64,000 nucleotides of DNA. Origin: CAWKOH01 sp963851245. Its GTDB lineage: Bacteria; Actinomycetota; Acidimicrobiia; Acidimicrobiales; Palsa-688. This document shows positions 49,483 through 59,529 of this stretch, in pieces. The notes below the pieces were generated by a model. That model had not been told where the DNA came from and did no database searches. It saw only the letters and a program-made list of their open reading frames with translations. The stretch is from contig CAWKOH010000012.1 in the NCBI GenBank assembly GCA_963851245.1, positions 124,001-188,000 on the forward strand, given 5' to 3'. The position numbers and the translations under genes are program-made. How positions within the stretch are numbered: position 1 is the first letter of the stretch; every line of letters starts with the position of its first letter.

Positions 49483-50400
49483 TTGCTGAGCGGCGAGAAG
49501 ATCCTCATCACCGGCCCGGCCGGTCGGATCGCCTACGGTCTGGCCCGCACGCTGGCCGCGGTCAACGAGGTGTGGGGTATCGCCCGGTTCTCAGACCCGT
49601 CGTCCCGGAAGGAGGTCGAGTCCGTTGGCGTCATCACCCGTTCCGTCGATCTCGGCGACGGCGACCTCGGTGGTCTTCCGACCGATTTCACCTATCTCCT
49701 GCACATAGCGGCTGACTTCGGTGAGGACTATGAGCGCGGTTTCCGGGTTAACGGTGAAGGCACCGGACTTCTGCTGTCGCACTGCCGGAAGGCGAAAGCG
49801 GCGCTGGTGATGTCGACGGTCACCGTCTACAAGCCCCATCCCGATCCGTGGCACCCGTTCCGGGAGGACGACCCGCTCGGTGATGCCGGGCTTCCCCATC
49901 CCCAGCCGTACTCCATCGTGAAGATCGCCGAGGAGGCGGTGGCCCGATACTGCGCCCGGGAGTTCGGTCTGCCGATGACCATCGCCCGCATGGGCTGCGC
50001 CTACGGGGATCGGGGCGGACTCCCCCTCTGGCATCTCGGTAACCTGGTCAAGGGGGAACCGGTGGTGGCGAGATGGGATCCGCTCCCTTACAGCCCCATC
50101 CATTACGACGACATCAACGGGCAACTGGAAGCACTTCTCGACGCCGCGTCGGTCCCGGCCAACATTGTCAACTGGTGTGGAGATGTCGCGGTGAGCGTCC
50201 AGGAGTGGTCGGCCTACTTTGCTCAGCTGTTGGGCACTGAACCCCGCCTGGTGGTCGAGCCTGTGCCCAGCGCCTCGATCGGCTCGGTCGGCGACCACCG
50301 CAAACGAGCGTCGATCACGGGACCGTGCCGGGTGGACTGGCGGGTCGGATTCCGAGATATGGCAGCCCTCTACTTCCCCGACCGCGTCAAGGCCGTCTAA
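49483..50400 (+). CDS. NAD-dependent epimerase/dehydratase family protein
   Basis: The 305-residue extended SDR has a cofactor loop ITGPAGRIAYGLARTL, a Ser/Thr strand VMSTVTVYKPHP, the catalytic Y-x3-K in PYSIVKIAEEA and FGLPMTIARMGCAYG. Substrates are usually nucleotide sugars or steroid-like alcohols; it is not resolved here. TTG 49483 has AAAGGGGAG just upstream; ATG 49438 is the alternative. Its TAA shares one base with the ATG of the sulfotransferase gene. Confidence 0.85.
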   Translation: MLSGEKILITGPAGRIAYGLARTLAAVNEVWGIARFSDPSSRKEVESVGVITRSVDLGDGDLGGLPTDFTYLLHIAADFGEDYERGFRVNGEGTGLLLSHCRKAKAALVMSTVTVYKPHPDPWHPFREDDPLGDAGLPHPQPYSIVKIAEEAVARYCAREFGLPMTIARMGCAYGDRGGLPLWHLGNLVKGEPVVARWDPLPYSPIHYDDINGQLEALLDAASVPANIVNWCGDVAVSVQEWSAYFAQLLGTEPRLVVEPVPSASIGSVGDHRKRASITGPCRVDWRVGFRDMAALYFPDRVKAV

Positions 50401-51545
50401 TGGTGCGGCGATATCCGACTCCGGCGGAGCTTCTCGAAGCGGCGGTGGAAGCTACTGGGCTGGCCGATTTCGGTCCCGGCGACTTCCGCGTCGGTCTGGA
50501 AGTGCTACTCGATAGCATCGAACAGGACGGGGACATCGACCCTTCGGCCGATGACGCCGTGATCTCCGATCAGCGGCGCCGGCTGGTCAATCGCCTCGAG
50601 GTCGAAGAGTGGTATCGAGACCACCCCGAGACCGACGACGTGGCTGTGCTCGGCCCGGTCGATATTCACGGGTTGCCCCGCACCGGTACCACCGCGCTGG
50701 CCGACATGCTGTCCCTGGACCCGCAATTCCGGGGCCTGCGAGGCTGGGAGCAGACCCGGCCGGTTCCTCCCCCCGTCGGCGGGCAGGAGTTCGACGACCC
50801 CAGACGGCGGGCCTTCGTAGAGGCGCAGTCCCAACGGTCGGCCGAGAACCGGGCTATGCACCTTGTCGAGATCGACGCCACCATGGAGGACACCGACCTA
50901 CTCGGCATGACTTTCCATGGCCAACAGATGATCCTGCCCGTACCCGGATACCGGGAGTGGTGGCGATCAGCTGACCTGACCGAAACGTTTGCCTACCACC
51001 GGCGCGTCGTGAAACTCCTCGGATCCCGATGCCCCCCCAACCTGTGGCTGTTCAAGGCGCCACACCACAAGTTCCACCTCGAGGCGCTCGTGTCCGCCTA
51101 TCCCGATACCCGCTTCATCATGACCCACCGCGATCCGGGCAAGGTCGTGCCTTCCTACGCCAGCCTGGTGTCATCCCTGCTGCCGCCACCCGCCGGTCGG
51201 CGGGACCTGGAGGCCTTCGGCCAAGAGCTTTGCGACCATCTTCGCATCGGAATGGAGCACGCCATCGAGGAGAGGGCCCGCATAGGCGAGGACCGCTTCT
51301 TGGACGTGTACCACCGCGACCTGGTCGGCGACCCTAAGGGCACCATCCGGCGTATTTATGACTGGTTGGATGCCGAACTTACCCCGGCGGTGGAGCAAAC
51401 GATCTTCGATTGGCAGGAGACCAACCGCATGGGCGCCCACGGTAGCCACCAGTACACGGCCGAGCAGTTCGGACTGACCGCCGATCAGATCCGCTCCGAT
51501 TACGACTTCTACATCCGCCGGTTCGGCGTGGCGATGGAGGGCTGA
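50400..51545 (+). CDS. Sulfotransferase family protein
   Basis: The 381-residue protein has the 5'-phosphosulfate loop of PAPS-dependent enzymes (IHGLPRTGTTALADML) and the 3'-phosphate segment (RFIMTHRDPGKVVPSYASL), with an N-terminal helical region typical of the Sulfotransfer_3 type common in actinobacteria. The acceptor is unknown. The ATG shares a base with the preceding stop, and the DUF1214 gene follows 3 bp later, so it is inside one operon. Confidence 0.85.
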   Translation: MVRRYPTPAELLEAAVEATGLADFGPGDFRVGLEVLLDSIEQDGDIDPSADDAVISDQRRRLVNRLEVEEWYRDHPETDDVAVLGPVDIHGLPRTGTTALADMLSLDPQFRGLRGWEQTRPVPPPVGGQEFDDPRRRAFVEAQSQRSAENRAMHLVEIDATMEDTDLLGMTFHGQQMILPVPGYREWWRSADLTETFAYHRRVVKLLGSRCPPNLWLFKAPHHKFHLEALVSAYPDTRFIMTHRDPGKVVPSYASLVSSLLPPPAGRRDLEAFGQELCDHLRIGMEHAIEERARIGEDRFLDVYHRDLVGDPKGTIRRIYDWLDAELTPAVEQTIFDWQETNRMGAHGSHQYTAEQFGLTADQIRSDYDFYIRRFGVAMEG

Positions 51546-51548
51546 GTT

Positions 51549-52757
51549 ATGTCTGAACTTCCGACCTGGCAGGACCAGCTCCGCAGCCTGGATCCTGTCG
51601 TTGACCGGCTGCTGGCCATCTGGCGGCCGGAAGGACCGAGCGAGGCCGAGGTCCAGGACATGACCAAGCTCGCCATGTCAATCCTGGCCTGCGGCTACCT
51701 GTGCCACGTGTACACCGACGCCAGGCGGCCGGTGTTCATGCCGCTGTGGAACTTCGCCTGCAACCAGGGTGGCCCCAACCCGGACTACGTCTACCTCAAC
51801 GCCCAAGTGGACGATCACGGCGTCTATGAGATCAGCGGATACCGGGGCAGCTGCCGGTTCGTCGAGATCACCCAGCAGCAACAGGCCATGATGGGGTTGG
51901 GCACCTTTACTCGCCCGCAAAGCGACCAGGCGCCCCCGAAGGGGCCGACCACGCGTGACCTCGACGAGTTGACCATCGCCGCCGACGGGAGCTTCAGCGT
52001 CATCCTCAGCGCCCAGCGGCCCCAGGGCTACGACGGCGACTGGTGGCAGCTCGACTCTGGGGCCCAACGGCTCTTGCTGCGCAAGTGCTCCGCCGACTGG
52101 AACAAGGAGGTCGACGCCCGCATAGCCATCAACCGCCTCGACGACTCCGGCGAGGATATGACACCGGCCGAGATAGCCGGACGGATGGCCGACCTGCCCG
52201 AGTGGATCGAGGGAATGATCCACTTCGACATGCACCTGGTCCGCTACTACCTCGAGCATCACGGCAAGAACGTCCTGCTCCGCTCGCAATGGATTCAACA
52301 AGGCGGCGGGCTGGCTACCAAACAGGCCTACTACGACGGCATCTACGAGATCGACGATGACGATGCCCTCATCGTCGAGTTCCCCATCCCCTCGCCTTGC
52401 CAGTACTGGCAGATACTGGTCGCAGACGACCGCTTTGCCACCGTCGACTGGGTCAACCGGCAATCCAGCCTCAACGACGCGCAGGCCCACATCGATCCCG
52501 ACGGATGGTTCCGGGCCGTCGTCTCCAAACAGGATCCCGGCGTCTACAACTGGCTGGACAAGGCCGACTGGCCCTGGGGCATCCTGCAGGCCCGCTTCTA
52601 CCGGGCTGACCAGTACCCAGACGCCACCGTGACAAAGGTGCCCGTCAACCGGGTCCTCGACCACCTGCCGGCAGACACGAGGCGAGTTACCGGGGAGGAG
52701 CGAGCGGCCCAACTCCGTCACCGCCGCCGAGGTGCGCAGCTCCGCCACATCTGGTGA
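51549..52757 (+). CDS. DUF1214 domain protein
   Basis: The 402-residue soluble protein has NPDYVYLNAQVDDHGVYEISGYRG, LTIAADGSFSVILSAQRPQGYDGDWWQLD and, near the end, CQYWQILVADDRFATVDWVNRQSSLN and WLDKADWPWGILQARFY. These are hallmarks of DUF1214 proteins seen beside sulfotransferases and SDRs in actinobacteria. The biochemical role is unknown. It starts 3 bp after the sulfotransferase stop. Confidence 0.85.
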   Translation: MSELPTWQDQLRSLDPVVDRLLAIWRPEGPSEAEVQDMTKLAMSILACGYLCHVYTDARRPVFMPLWNFACNQGGPNPDYVYLNAQVDDHGVYEISGYRGSCRFVEITQQQQAMMGLGTFTRPQSDQAPPKGPTTRDLDELTIAADGSFSVILSAQRPQGYDGDWWQLDSGAQRLLLRKCSADWNKEVDARIAINRLDDSGEDMTPAEIAGRMADLPEWIEGMIHFDMHLVRYYLEHHGKNVLLRSQWIQQGGGLATKQAYYDGIYEIDDDDALIVEFPIPSPCQYWQILVADDRFATVDWVNRQSSLNDAQAHIDPDGWFRAVVSKQDPGVYNWLDKADWPWGILQARFYRADQYPDATVTKVPVNRVLDHLPADTRRVTGEERAAQLRHRRRGAQLRHIW

Positions 52758-52845
52758 AGAAGGATCGGCCGATTCACGTCCCCCGACGGGTCCACCCAGC
52801 TTCGACTGCGGGCCCCTCCAGGGCGACCGCGCACAGGTGGCAAAG

Positions 52846-53523
52846 ATGACCGTCAATACGACACCTCGACTGGTCAGAACCAAGACCAGCGCCGCTGTCG
52901 TCGACTACATCATCGAACAGCTCTTCGACGGGCAACTGCAATCGGGAAACCGCATCGACCTCGACCAGATCGGCGACACGCTTGGCGTCAGCCGCCTCCC
53001 CGTCCGGGAAGCCATGGTCGTACTGGAACGAGACGGCATCGTGGCTAGCAAATACCATCGCGGCTACTTCGTCGAACCGTTCGACGCCGACTCAATACTC
53101 GACGACTTCGAGATCATGGGCCTCTTGAGCGGCATGGCTGTCCGCCGCTTGGCCCATACCAAGGACCCCGACACCATCGAAACCCTGAAGGGGCTCCTCG
53201 ACGAACTGCGCTCGCTCGACCCCTCGGACACAAAGAGCAGCGCTGCGCTGGTCAACCAGATCATGATCATTGAACACCGCGCCGGCGGCTCCAGGCGCCT
53301 ACGCGCCGAGCTACGTGCGCACACCGGCTTCATGCCGCACGCCTTTCGCCTCATAATCGATCGCAAGCACGCCGAGACCATCCGCTCCCACGAGCGCGTC
53401 CTTCGAGCCATCATCGCCGGCGACGGCGAAAAAGCGGCCCACTACCGCCTCGAAGACCTCCGCGACGCCGGCAAACGAGTGGTTCGCGAGCTGCAACGGC
53501 GACACGTCATCGGAGACCCCTAA
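52846..53523 (+). CDS. GntR family (FadR-type) transcriptional regulator
   Basis: The 225-residue protein has an N-terminal winged HTH (AAVVDYIIEQLFDGQLQSG, IGDTLGVSRLPVREAMVVLERDGIV) and a C-terminal all-helical FCD domain (about residues 85-215, with EHRAGGSRRLRAELRAHTGF and HERVLRAIIAGDGEKAAHYRL). It should bind an acid or acyl ligand and repress its own cluster. ATG 52846 is used because the upstream residues are not family-like. The palindrome at 49455 is a candidate target. Confidence 0.9.
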   Translation: MTVNTTPRLVRTKTSAAVVDYIIEQLFDGQLQSGNRIDLDQIGDTLGVSRLPVREAMVVLERDGIVASKYHRGYFVEPFDADSILDDFEIMGLLSGMAVRRLAHTKDPDTIETLKGLLDELRSLDPSDTKSSAALVNQIMIIEHRAGGSRRLRAELRAHTGFMPHAFRLIIDRKHAETIRSHERVLRAIIAGDGEKAAHYRLEDLRDAGKRVVRELQRRHVIGDP

Positions 53524-53669
53524 GGCTTTGCATGGGGCTCAGGGCCCCGAACCGCGGTTCACGGGCGTCGTGCCGACAGGCGGAAGACTCGATGGCATCC
53601 ACCTGCGCTGAGCCAGGAAAGCCGCCCCAGACAGCGGAAACTGCCCTCTCACCTGTACTCTTCGGGTCT

Positions 53670-54461
53670 ATGGACTGGAGGACGTCCGAAGTACCGGTGC
53701 GGCTGAAGGGTGCCGTTCGCGGAGGGTTGAACCGGCTCGGCTATGACCTGCAGCGCCTGAATGGGGTCGAGCCGGATCCGATGCCTTACCTCTTGCGGCG
53801 CGCTTTTCGCGTTTATGGCATAGACCTTGTCATCGACGTCGGGGCCAGTCGTGGCCAGTGGGCGGCGTCGTTGCGACAAGGGGGCTATCAAGGCGGAATC
53901 GTTTCTTTCGAGCCGGTCTCGGAGGCTCGGGATGCTCTGGCCCAGCTTGCGGCTCGGCAGGCGGGGATGAGCTGGAAAGTTAGACGCGAAGCGCTCGGCG
54001 ATACCGAAGAGGCCGCAGCACCGATGAACGTGGCCGCTTTCGACCAGCACTCGTCGTTACTTCAACCCTCTCCCGAGGTGCTGGCCAGCAATGGGGACAC
54101 CTACGGTGTGGCGAGGATCGAATCTGTGCCTGTGGCGCGGTTGGACACCCTGTGGGATGAGATCGTCCCTCCGGGTGCTCGAGTCATGCTGAAGACCGAC
54201 GCTCAGGGCTACGACATGCGAATCATCCGGGGTGCGGGGGAGAAGTTGGCGCTGGTTAGCTGCGTCCTGCTCGAAGTGAGCCTGCGCCCGGCATACCTAG
54301 GCAGCGACAACGGGCTCAGAGAGGTCCTCAACTACCTGGAAGAGCAGGGTTTCCGAATCGCCGGTTTGTCACCGGTGCCGGGCTCCAGGGAGCACTCACC
54401 ATCTCTGGCGCTCAGCGATTCGGACGCCCTGTTCGTGCGCCCCGCCATGCGCACCAACTGA
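53670..54461 (+). CDS. FkbM family methyltransferase
   Basis: The 263-residue protein has the SAM-binding start of FkbM enzymes (LVIDVGASRGQWAASLRQGGY, IVSFEPVSEARDAL), ARVMLKTDAQGYDMRIIRGA and VLLEVSLRPAYLGSDN. These methylate hydroxyls of sugars, lipids or polyketides. It is not linked to glycan genes here. ATG 53670 is favoured; ATG 53592 would add a non-conserved extension. Confidence 0.88.
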   Translation: MDWRTSEVPVRLKGAVRGGLNRLGYDLQRLNGVEPDPMPYLLRRAFRVYGIDLVIDVGASRGQWAASLRQGGYQGGIVSFEPVSEARDALAQLAARQAGMSWKVRREALGDTEEAAAPMNVAAFDQHSSLLQPSPEVLASNGDTYGVARIESVPVARLDTLWDEIVPPGARVMLKTDAQGYDMRIIRGAGEKLALVSCVLLEVSLRPAYLGSDNGLREVLNYLEEQGFRIAGLSPVPGSREHSPSLALSDSDALFVRPAMRTN

Positions 54462-54778
54462 TGACGTACGGTTTTGGCTACAGACCATCCCCGCAGCGCC
54501 GGCTAACGACCTCGGGCCGCCCGTAGACAGCCTTCGGATCGACGCTCGGGGTCATGCCGCCTGGTCGCGCTGGCGATGGTCACGCCCGCTGGGGCGCCAG
54601 GAGGGGCCGGTCCTCGGCGAGCTGCCCCGGCTCTGTGATCGCCTGGCTGGGCTCGGCGGCGCGGGCGGCGGGACGGCTGCCTGACGGGCGGACTCCGCCG
54701 TGGAAAGGGTCAGCCGGAGTTACCGTTCGGAGGTGTCGAGAACCACCGACGCCGAGCGCGAACAGGGCGCGCTGGCAG
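54462..54778. other. Intergenic stretch, no gene recognised
   Basis: About 320 bp after the FkbM gene. Frames crossing it give only Arg/Gly/Pro-rich sequence without domain similarity. The right end may contain the true start of the following MFS gene: another frame reads VSRTTDAEREQGALAG from GTG 54733, and a one-base shift near 54770 would join it to WQVRKLATARMVSGGG. No RNA or repeat is visible. Confidence 0.4.
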
Positions 54779-55986
54779 GTGCGCAAGCTCGCCACCGCCC
54801 GGATGGTCTCGGGCGGAGGGACACAGGCCGCTCAGATCGCCCTCGTCTACCAGATTTACGCCATCACCAGATCCGGGCTGTGGGTGGCGGCCGCTCTGTT
54901 CGGCGCCATCAGCCTGGGCGGCCTGCTCGGGCCGGTTTCAGGCTTGATCGCCGACCATTTCGACCGCCGGCGGGTAATGGTGGTATCGGAGTTGGCGGCG
55001 GGGGCGGTGTATCTGGGAATGGTCTTCCTTCACCGGCCCGGGCTGCTCCTGGCCGGGCTCTCGGAGCGACTGCCCTTGGTTCCCCGTTCCGGGCCGCGTC
55101 GGCCGCCGCCATTCCCAATCTGGTGCTCGCCGAGGACCTGGCCTGGGCGAACGCCCAGGTCGGCGCGGCCTTCAACGTGGCCCTGGTGGCCGGCCCCCTG
55201 ATCGGCGGGGTGCTCGTGGCCGTGTCAGGGGCCGGTCTGGTCTTCGCCGTGAACGCCGCCACCTTTGCTGCCTCAGGTGCGCTCATCCTGTCGACGCGAG
55301 GCGTGTTCGGCGAGCCGAGGCCACACTCGACCGGCGATGGTCATCGAGGCCGCGACCTGTTCGCCGGGTTCCGGTTCGTCGCCTCCAGCCGGCAGCTGGC
55401 TCCCTTGGCCATCGCCAGCGCTCTCGCTTTCGCCTCCTTCGGTGCCGCCCTGGTGATCGACCCGGCCCTAGCCCGATATTTCTACGCCGGCTCATTTGGT
55501 TACGGGCTGCTCACCGCCGTGTGGGGAGCGGGAGCCGTGGCCGGCGCCGTGGTGGCAGGTCGAGTCGTGACCGTCAGCCGCGCTCACAAGGCAGTCCTCT
55601 GGGGAACGGGGGCCATGGCCGTCTCGCTCGGGAGCATCCCCTTCCTCCCCACGTTCCCCCTGATTGTGACGGCCGGAGCGATCGGTGGGGCCGGCAGCGG
55701 GTTCGTGTTCATCCCCTGGCTCTTGCTCCTCCAGCACCATTCACCCGACTACGTACGAGGTCGGGTCGTCGCCGCCACGGACGCCTTCGACCAGGTCGCC
55801 TTCCTCACCGGTATGGGCCTGGCGGTCCCCGCCATCTCGCTCGCCAACCCCCACGAGGCCTACGCCCTGGCCGGAGTCCTGCTCGTCGGGGCGACGGCGA
55901 TCTGCGCCCTTTCGAGGTCCGGCCCGGACGGCGCGGAAACGGTGGGGTTGCTTGCGGCCGAGGACCCTGTCGAGAACCGAACCTGA
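54779..55986 (+). pseudogene. MFS exporter (EntS/MFS_3 type) with one frameshift
   Basis: The N-terminal part (KLATARMVSGGGTQAAQIALVYQIY, LLGPVSGLIADHFDRRRVMV) reads in one frame up to about 55070. The rest (ATALGSPFRAASAAAIPNLV, PLIGGVLVAVSGAGLVFAVNAATF, onward to the stop) reads in the next. Together they give an MFS exporter of about 405 residues. One base missing near 55068 explains the break. Otherwise the coding sequence is intact, so sequence error is as likely as inactivation. Confidence 0.75.
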
Positions 55987-55996
55987 CCGGCCGACG

Positions 55997-56224
55997 CAGG
56001 GACTGGGCGCCGGGGTCTCGCGTAGCCTTTCCAACTTCGGCTCGTCCCGTGGTACGGCGATCGCAGACACCATCCTGGTCTCCGGCCTCACCGACCCCAA
56101 GCAGGCGTACGCCCTGGCCATGATCGTGGTGGGCGTCATAGGTCTCGGTGGCCTGGCCGCCACTCTATTCATCCCCGCCAGCGAAATGAGCGCGACGCTG
56201 GGCAACACTCCTGACAGCCGGTGA
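55997..56224 (+). pseudogene. C-terminal remnant of a DHA2-type MFS permease
   Basis: Immediately after the MFS stop, a third frame encodes SRSLSNFGSSRGTAIADTIL and ALAMIVVGVIGLGGLAATLFIPASEM. This resembles the last two helices of a 14-helix DHA2 drug transporter and not the gene before it. No upstream part of such a protein is present. It therefore looks like a truncated leftover from recombination. Confidence 0.5.
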
Positions 56225-56243
56225 GCGAGAGGCGGGACCCGCT

Positions 56244-57363
56244 TTAGTCCCGAAAGGAGATCACGCTCTTGACGCCCTGCGGCCGGCCGGAGATCAGCTC
56301 GATCGCCTGCTCTGGCGGATAACGTCCGGCGATGAGAGTGTCAGTAGTTTCCGGCCAACGATTCCGGAACTCCTCCAGGTCGCGGAGGGCGGCGGCGAAT
56401 GCGTCCGCCCCCGCGTTCACCGTCCCTAAGAGCACCTGGTTCTTCAGGACCATGTTCCTCATCGTGGTCGCCGGATCGGTCTTCACGAACGCCTGCAGGC
56501 CTGGTACGCCGGTGAGGATGTAGATCCCGTTCTGGCCCAGGTACTGCAGCGCTTCCAGGGCGAAGTGCGAGTGCCCCACCGCTTCGTAGATCAGATCGAT
56601 GTTGCCGATCTGGCGCGTCAAGTCGGAGAAGCTGACGGCTTCTGATGAGGCGTAGATGGCACCCACGGCAGCGACGAGCTCGGTGCGCGGGCTAGGCGGC
56701 AGCTCCCGGGAATAGACATAAGTGCGGAACCCGGCGACCGACAGAGCCATGGCACCCAGCAACCCGACCGGCCCCGCTCCCAGCACGAGAGCAGCCAGAC
56801 CGCTTCCGCCGCCCTGAGAGCGAAGTGTCGGGCTCCCGCCAGGGAGGGCGGTGCTGCATCAACCAGAACACCTGGGCCAGAGCCTTTTCCGCGATGGTGA
56901 GCGGCTCGGTGAGCACCGCGATCTCGCCGAGGTGTGACGGTACCGGCACCAGGTTCTGCTCCCTGTCCACCACATACTCGGCCATGTAGCCGTGCGCTTC
57001 CTTGATACCCCGTTCGGTGAAGTCGCCCGTGTAGCAGAAATCCTGATGGCCGGAGCGACAGGCCAAGCATTCCGGATGGGCACAAGGCCGGCGAACTGTC
57101 GGGATGACAAGGTCGCCTTCTCGTAGACCTTTGACGGCGGACCCGACTTCCACGATCTCCGCCAGCGCTTCGTGACCGATGACCAGATGGTTCTCGCCGG
57201 AGGGTGGGCTGCCGTACTCGAACGAGCAGATCTCCTTGTCGGTACCGCAGATACCGACGTCGAGGAGGTGAAGGACAACCTCGTCCGGTTCGACCAGGCG
57301 CGGTGGTTCCTTCTCGATGAGCTTCACCTCCTGGGCCTGCGGGAAAACGGCTATGGCCTTCAT
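56244..57363 (-). pseudogene. Zinc-dependent glucose 1-dehydrogenase-like enzyme with one frameshift
   Basis: The first half has MKAIAVFPQAQEVKLIEKEP, the zinc-binding VGICGTDKEICSFEYGSPP, GHEALAEIVEVG and the structural CAHPECLACRSGHQDFCYTGDF. The second half, in another frame, has LGAGPVGLLGAMALSVAGF and NIDLIYEAVGHSHFALEALQ. This is the GdhIII-like medium-chain dehydrogenase that oxidises glucose with NAD(P). Removing one C at 56795/56796 restores GRRKRSAALVLGAGPVG. It lies 21 bp after the GH15 gene, so both probably formed one transcript. Confidence 0.8.
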
Positions 57364-57384
57364 CGCTCCCTCGACACGTTGGCT

Positions 57385-59299
57385 TCAGTCGCTCACCTTC
57401 TCGTCGGCGCGGATCAGGTGCATCACGGCATTGATCAGCGCCAGGTGCGAGAAGGCCTGAGGAAAGTTCCCGAGGTGATCACCGGTGTGAGGATCGATCT
57501 CCTCGGCGAAGAGATGTAGCGGGCTGGCGAAGGACAGCAGCTTGGCGCAAAGGGCTCGGGCCCGGTCGATCTCCCCTATCTCGACCAGAGCCGATACCAA
57601 CCAGAACGAGCAGATCGTGAAGGTGCCCTCTTCGCCGCTGAATCCGTCATCGGTCTCTTCCACCTTGTAACGGAGGACAAGTTCATCCTCGGTGAGGTCG
57701 TCAGCGATGGCCAGCACGGTGGCCCGCACCCGCGGGTCATCGGGCGGCAGGAAGCCCAGCAGCGGGATGAGCAACACGGACGCGTCCAGCGATGTCGTCC
57801 CGTAGTACTGGCAGAACACCCCGCGCTCGTCCGTCCCGTTGGCGCAGACATCGGCATGAATTTCGTCAGCGGCCTTGCGCCAGCTGGCGGCCCTGTCGTG
57901 GTCGCCACGTATGTCCGCCAGCCTCGCCCCCCGGTCGGCCGCCACCCAGCACAGAACCTTCGACGACGTGAAGTGCCGAGCTGGACCCCGCACCTCCCAG
58001 ATGCCCTGATCCGGCTGGCGCCAGTGAGCCAAAGCGGCCTCCACCTGGACCTGAAGCATGGGCCAACGCCGTTCGTCCAGGCGGTCCCGTGACCGGGTGT
58101 GTAGCGAGACGGAGTCGAGAAGCACGCCCCACACGTCATGCTGCCGTTGATCCCATGCCCCGTTGCCGATGCGCACCGGTCTGGAGCCCCGGTACCCGGT
58201 GAGGTGGTCAAGGGTGCTTTCAGTCAGTTCACGCTCGCCGCCTATGCCGTACATGATCTGCAGGTCAGCGTCCTCCTCGGCCAGATCCGCCACGAAGTAG
58301 AAGAAGTCGTCCGCTTCGCGGTCGAGACCCGAGGGTGTAAAGGCCCCACAGCATGAAGGTCGAATCACGCAGCCAGGTGAAGCGATAGTCGTAGTTTCGT
58401 TCGCCCCCCACCGTCTCGGGCAGCGAAGAAGTGGCCGCCGCCATGAGCGCTCCGGTCGGGGCGTAGATGAGCCCCTTCAAGGTCAGCGCCGAGCGTTGCA
58501 GGTATGTGCGCCACGGGTGGTCTGGAAATCGACCCCGGCTAATCCACTCGTGCCAGAAGTCACCCGTGCTCGACAGCCGGTCGTGGGCGTCCTCGAAGCT
58601 CCCGGGAGGCGAAGCGTCTCCCCATGAGAGTGCGCAGAAGACCTGGTCCCCGGCCCTCAGGCGCCGGCGGGCGATGGCGCGCGAACCTTCGAATCCGAGA
58701 TTGAGATTGCTGGTCAGGCGAAGGACCGGATCCTCCGGCTCGGACCGCACCTCGGCGCTCCCGTAGCCGTCGCCCGTGTGAAGCCAGGTACCGCGCCGGC
58801 GCCCGTAGTCGAACGCCGGCTCGCACTCCAGCACAAAGTCGATCGAACCGCTCAGGCAACGGACCGTCCGGAGGAACACCTTTTCGGCATCGTGGTCGGT
58901 CGGTACCCGGCGATGGGTCGACGACCGGCTGGATCCGTGCCGCCACGGCCCTATGAGGAGGACGTCCCTCACGACCGCCCAACCCGTTGGCGTGTCCCAG
59001 GTCGTCTCCAACACCATGGTTCCCGGCAGGTAGCGGCGGCCGGCCGGGACGGTGACGTCGGTGGGACCGACCCGGAAGACGCCGGCGTCGCGGTCCAAGA
59101 CCGCCCCGAACACGCTTGGGCCGTCCATACGGGGCAGGCACATCCACTCGACGTTGCCGCTCGGCGCGACCAGGGCTACGACCTCGCAGTCCGAGAGGAA
59201 GGCGTATTCACCGATAGCCGGGAAGGGGCTGCCGGCCAGAGTGGAGTGCGAGGCCGGGGCGACGTCGGGCAGACCCGGCACGGCGTCCATTGCGGTCAT
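57385..59299 (-). pseudogene. GH15 glucoamylase/trehalase-like hydrolase with one frameshift
   Basis: The N-terminal beta-domain (IGEYAFLSDCEVVALVAPSG, WMCLPRMDGPSVFGAVLD) and the start of the (alpha/alpha)6 barrel (ETVGGERNYDYRFTWLRDS) are in one frame. The rest of the barrel (LDREADDFFYFVADLAEED, IYGIGGERELTE-like, EEGTFTICSFWLVSALVEIG) is in another. Deleting g58326 gives a continuous TLGFDREADDFFYF. Reassembled, it is about 637 residues, usual for actinobacterial GH15 trehalase/glucoamylase proteins. It should release glucose for the downstream dehydrogenase. Confidence 0.85.
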
Positions 59300-59529
59300 C
59301 GGCGTTTCCTTCCCAGCCAGGGCTACGCCCCGCAGGCTACGACCTCCGCCGGTATCACGCCGCCGCAGTGGCCCCGCGACAGGGGTGTTCATCGAACGGC
59401 TACCCGCTGTTCACCTCGCAGTCGCCCGACGGCATAATCCTCGTGGCTCGGTCAGTGTCGTCGGGCGAGGACAGGCGCGCCAGGGACAGGGACGCAGTCT
59501 GGCTGTGCTCGCTTCGGGAGACGGTCGCT

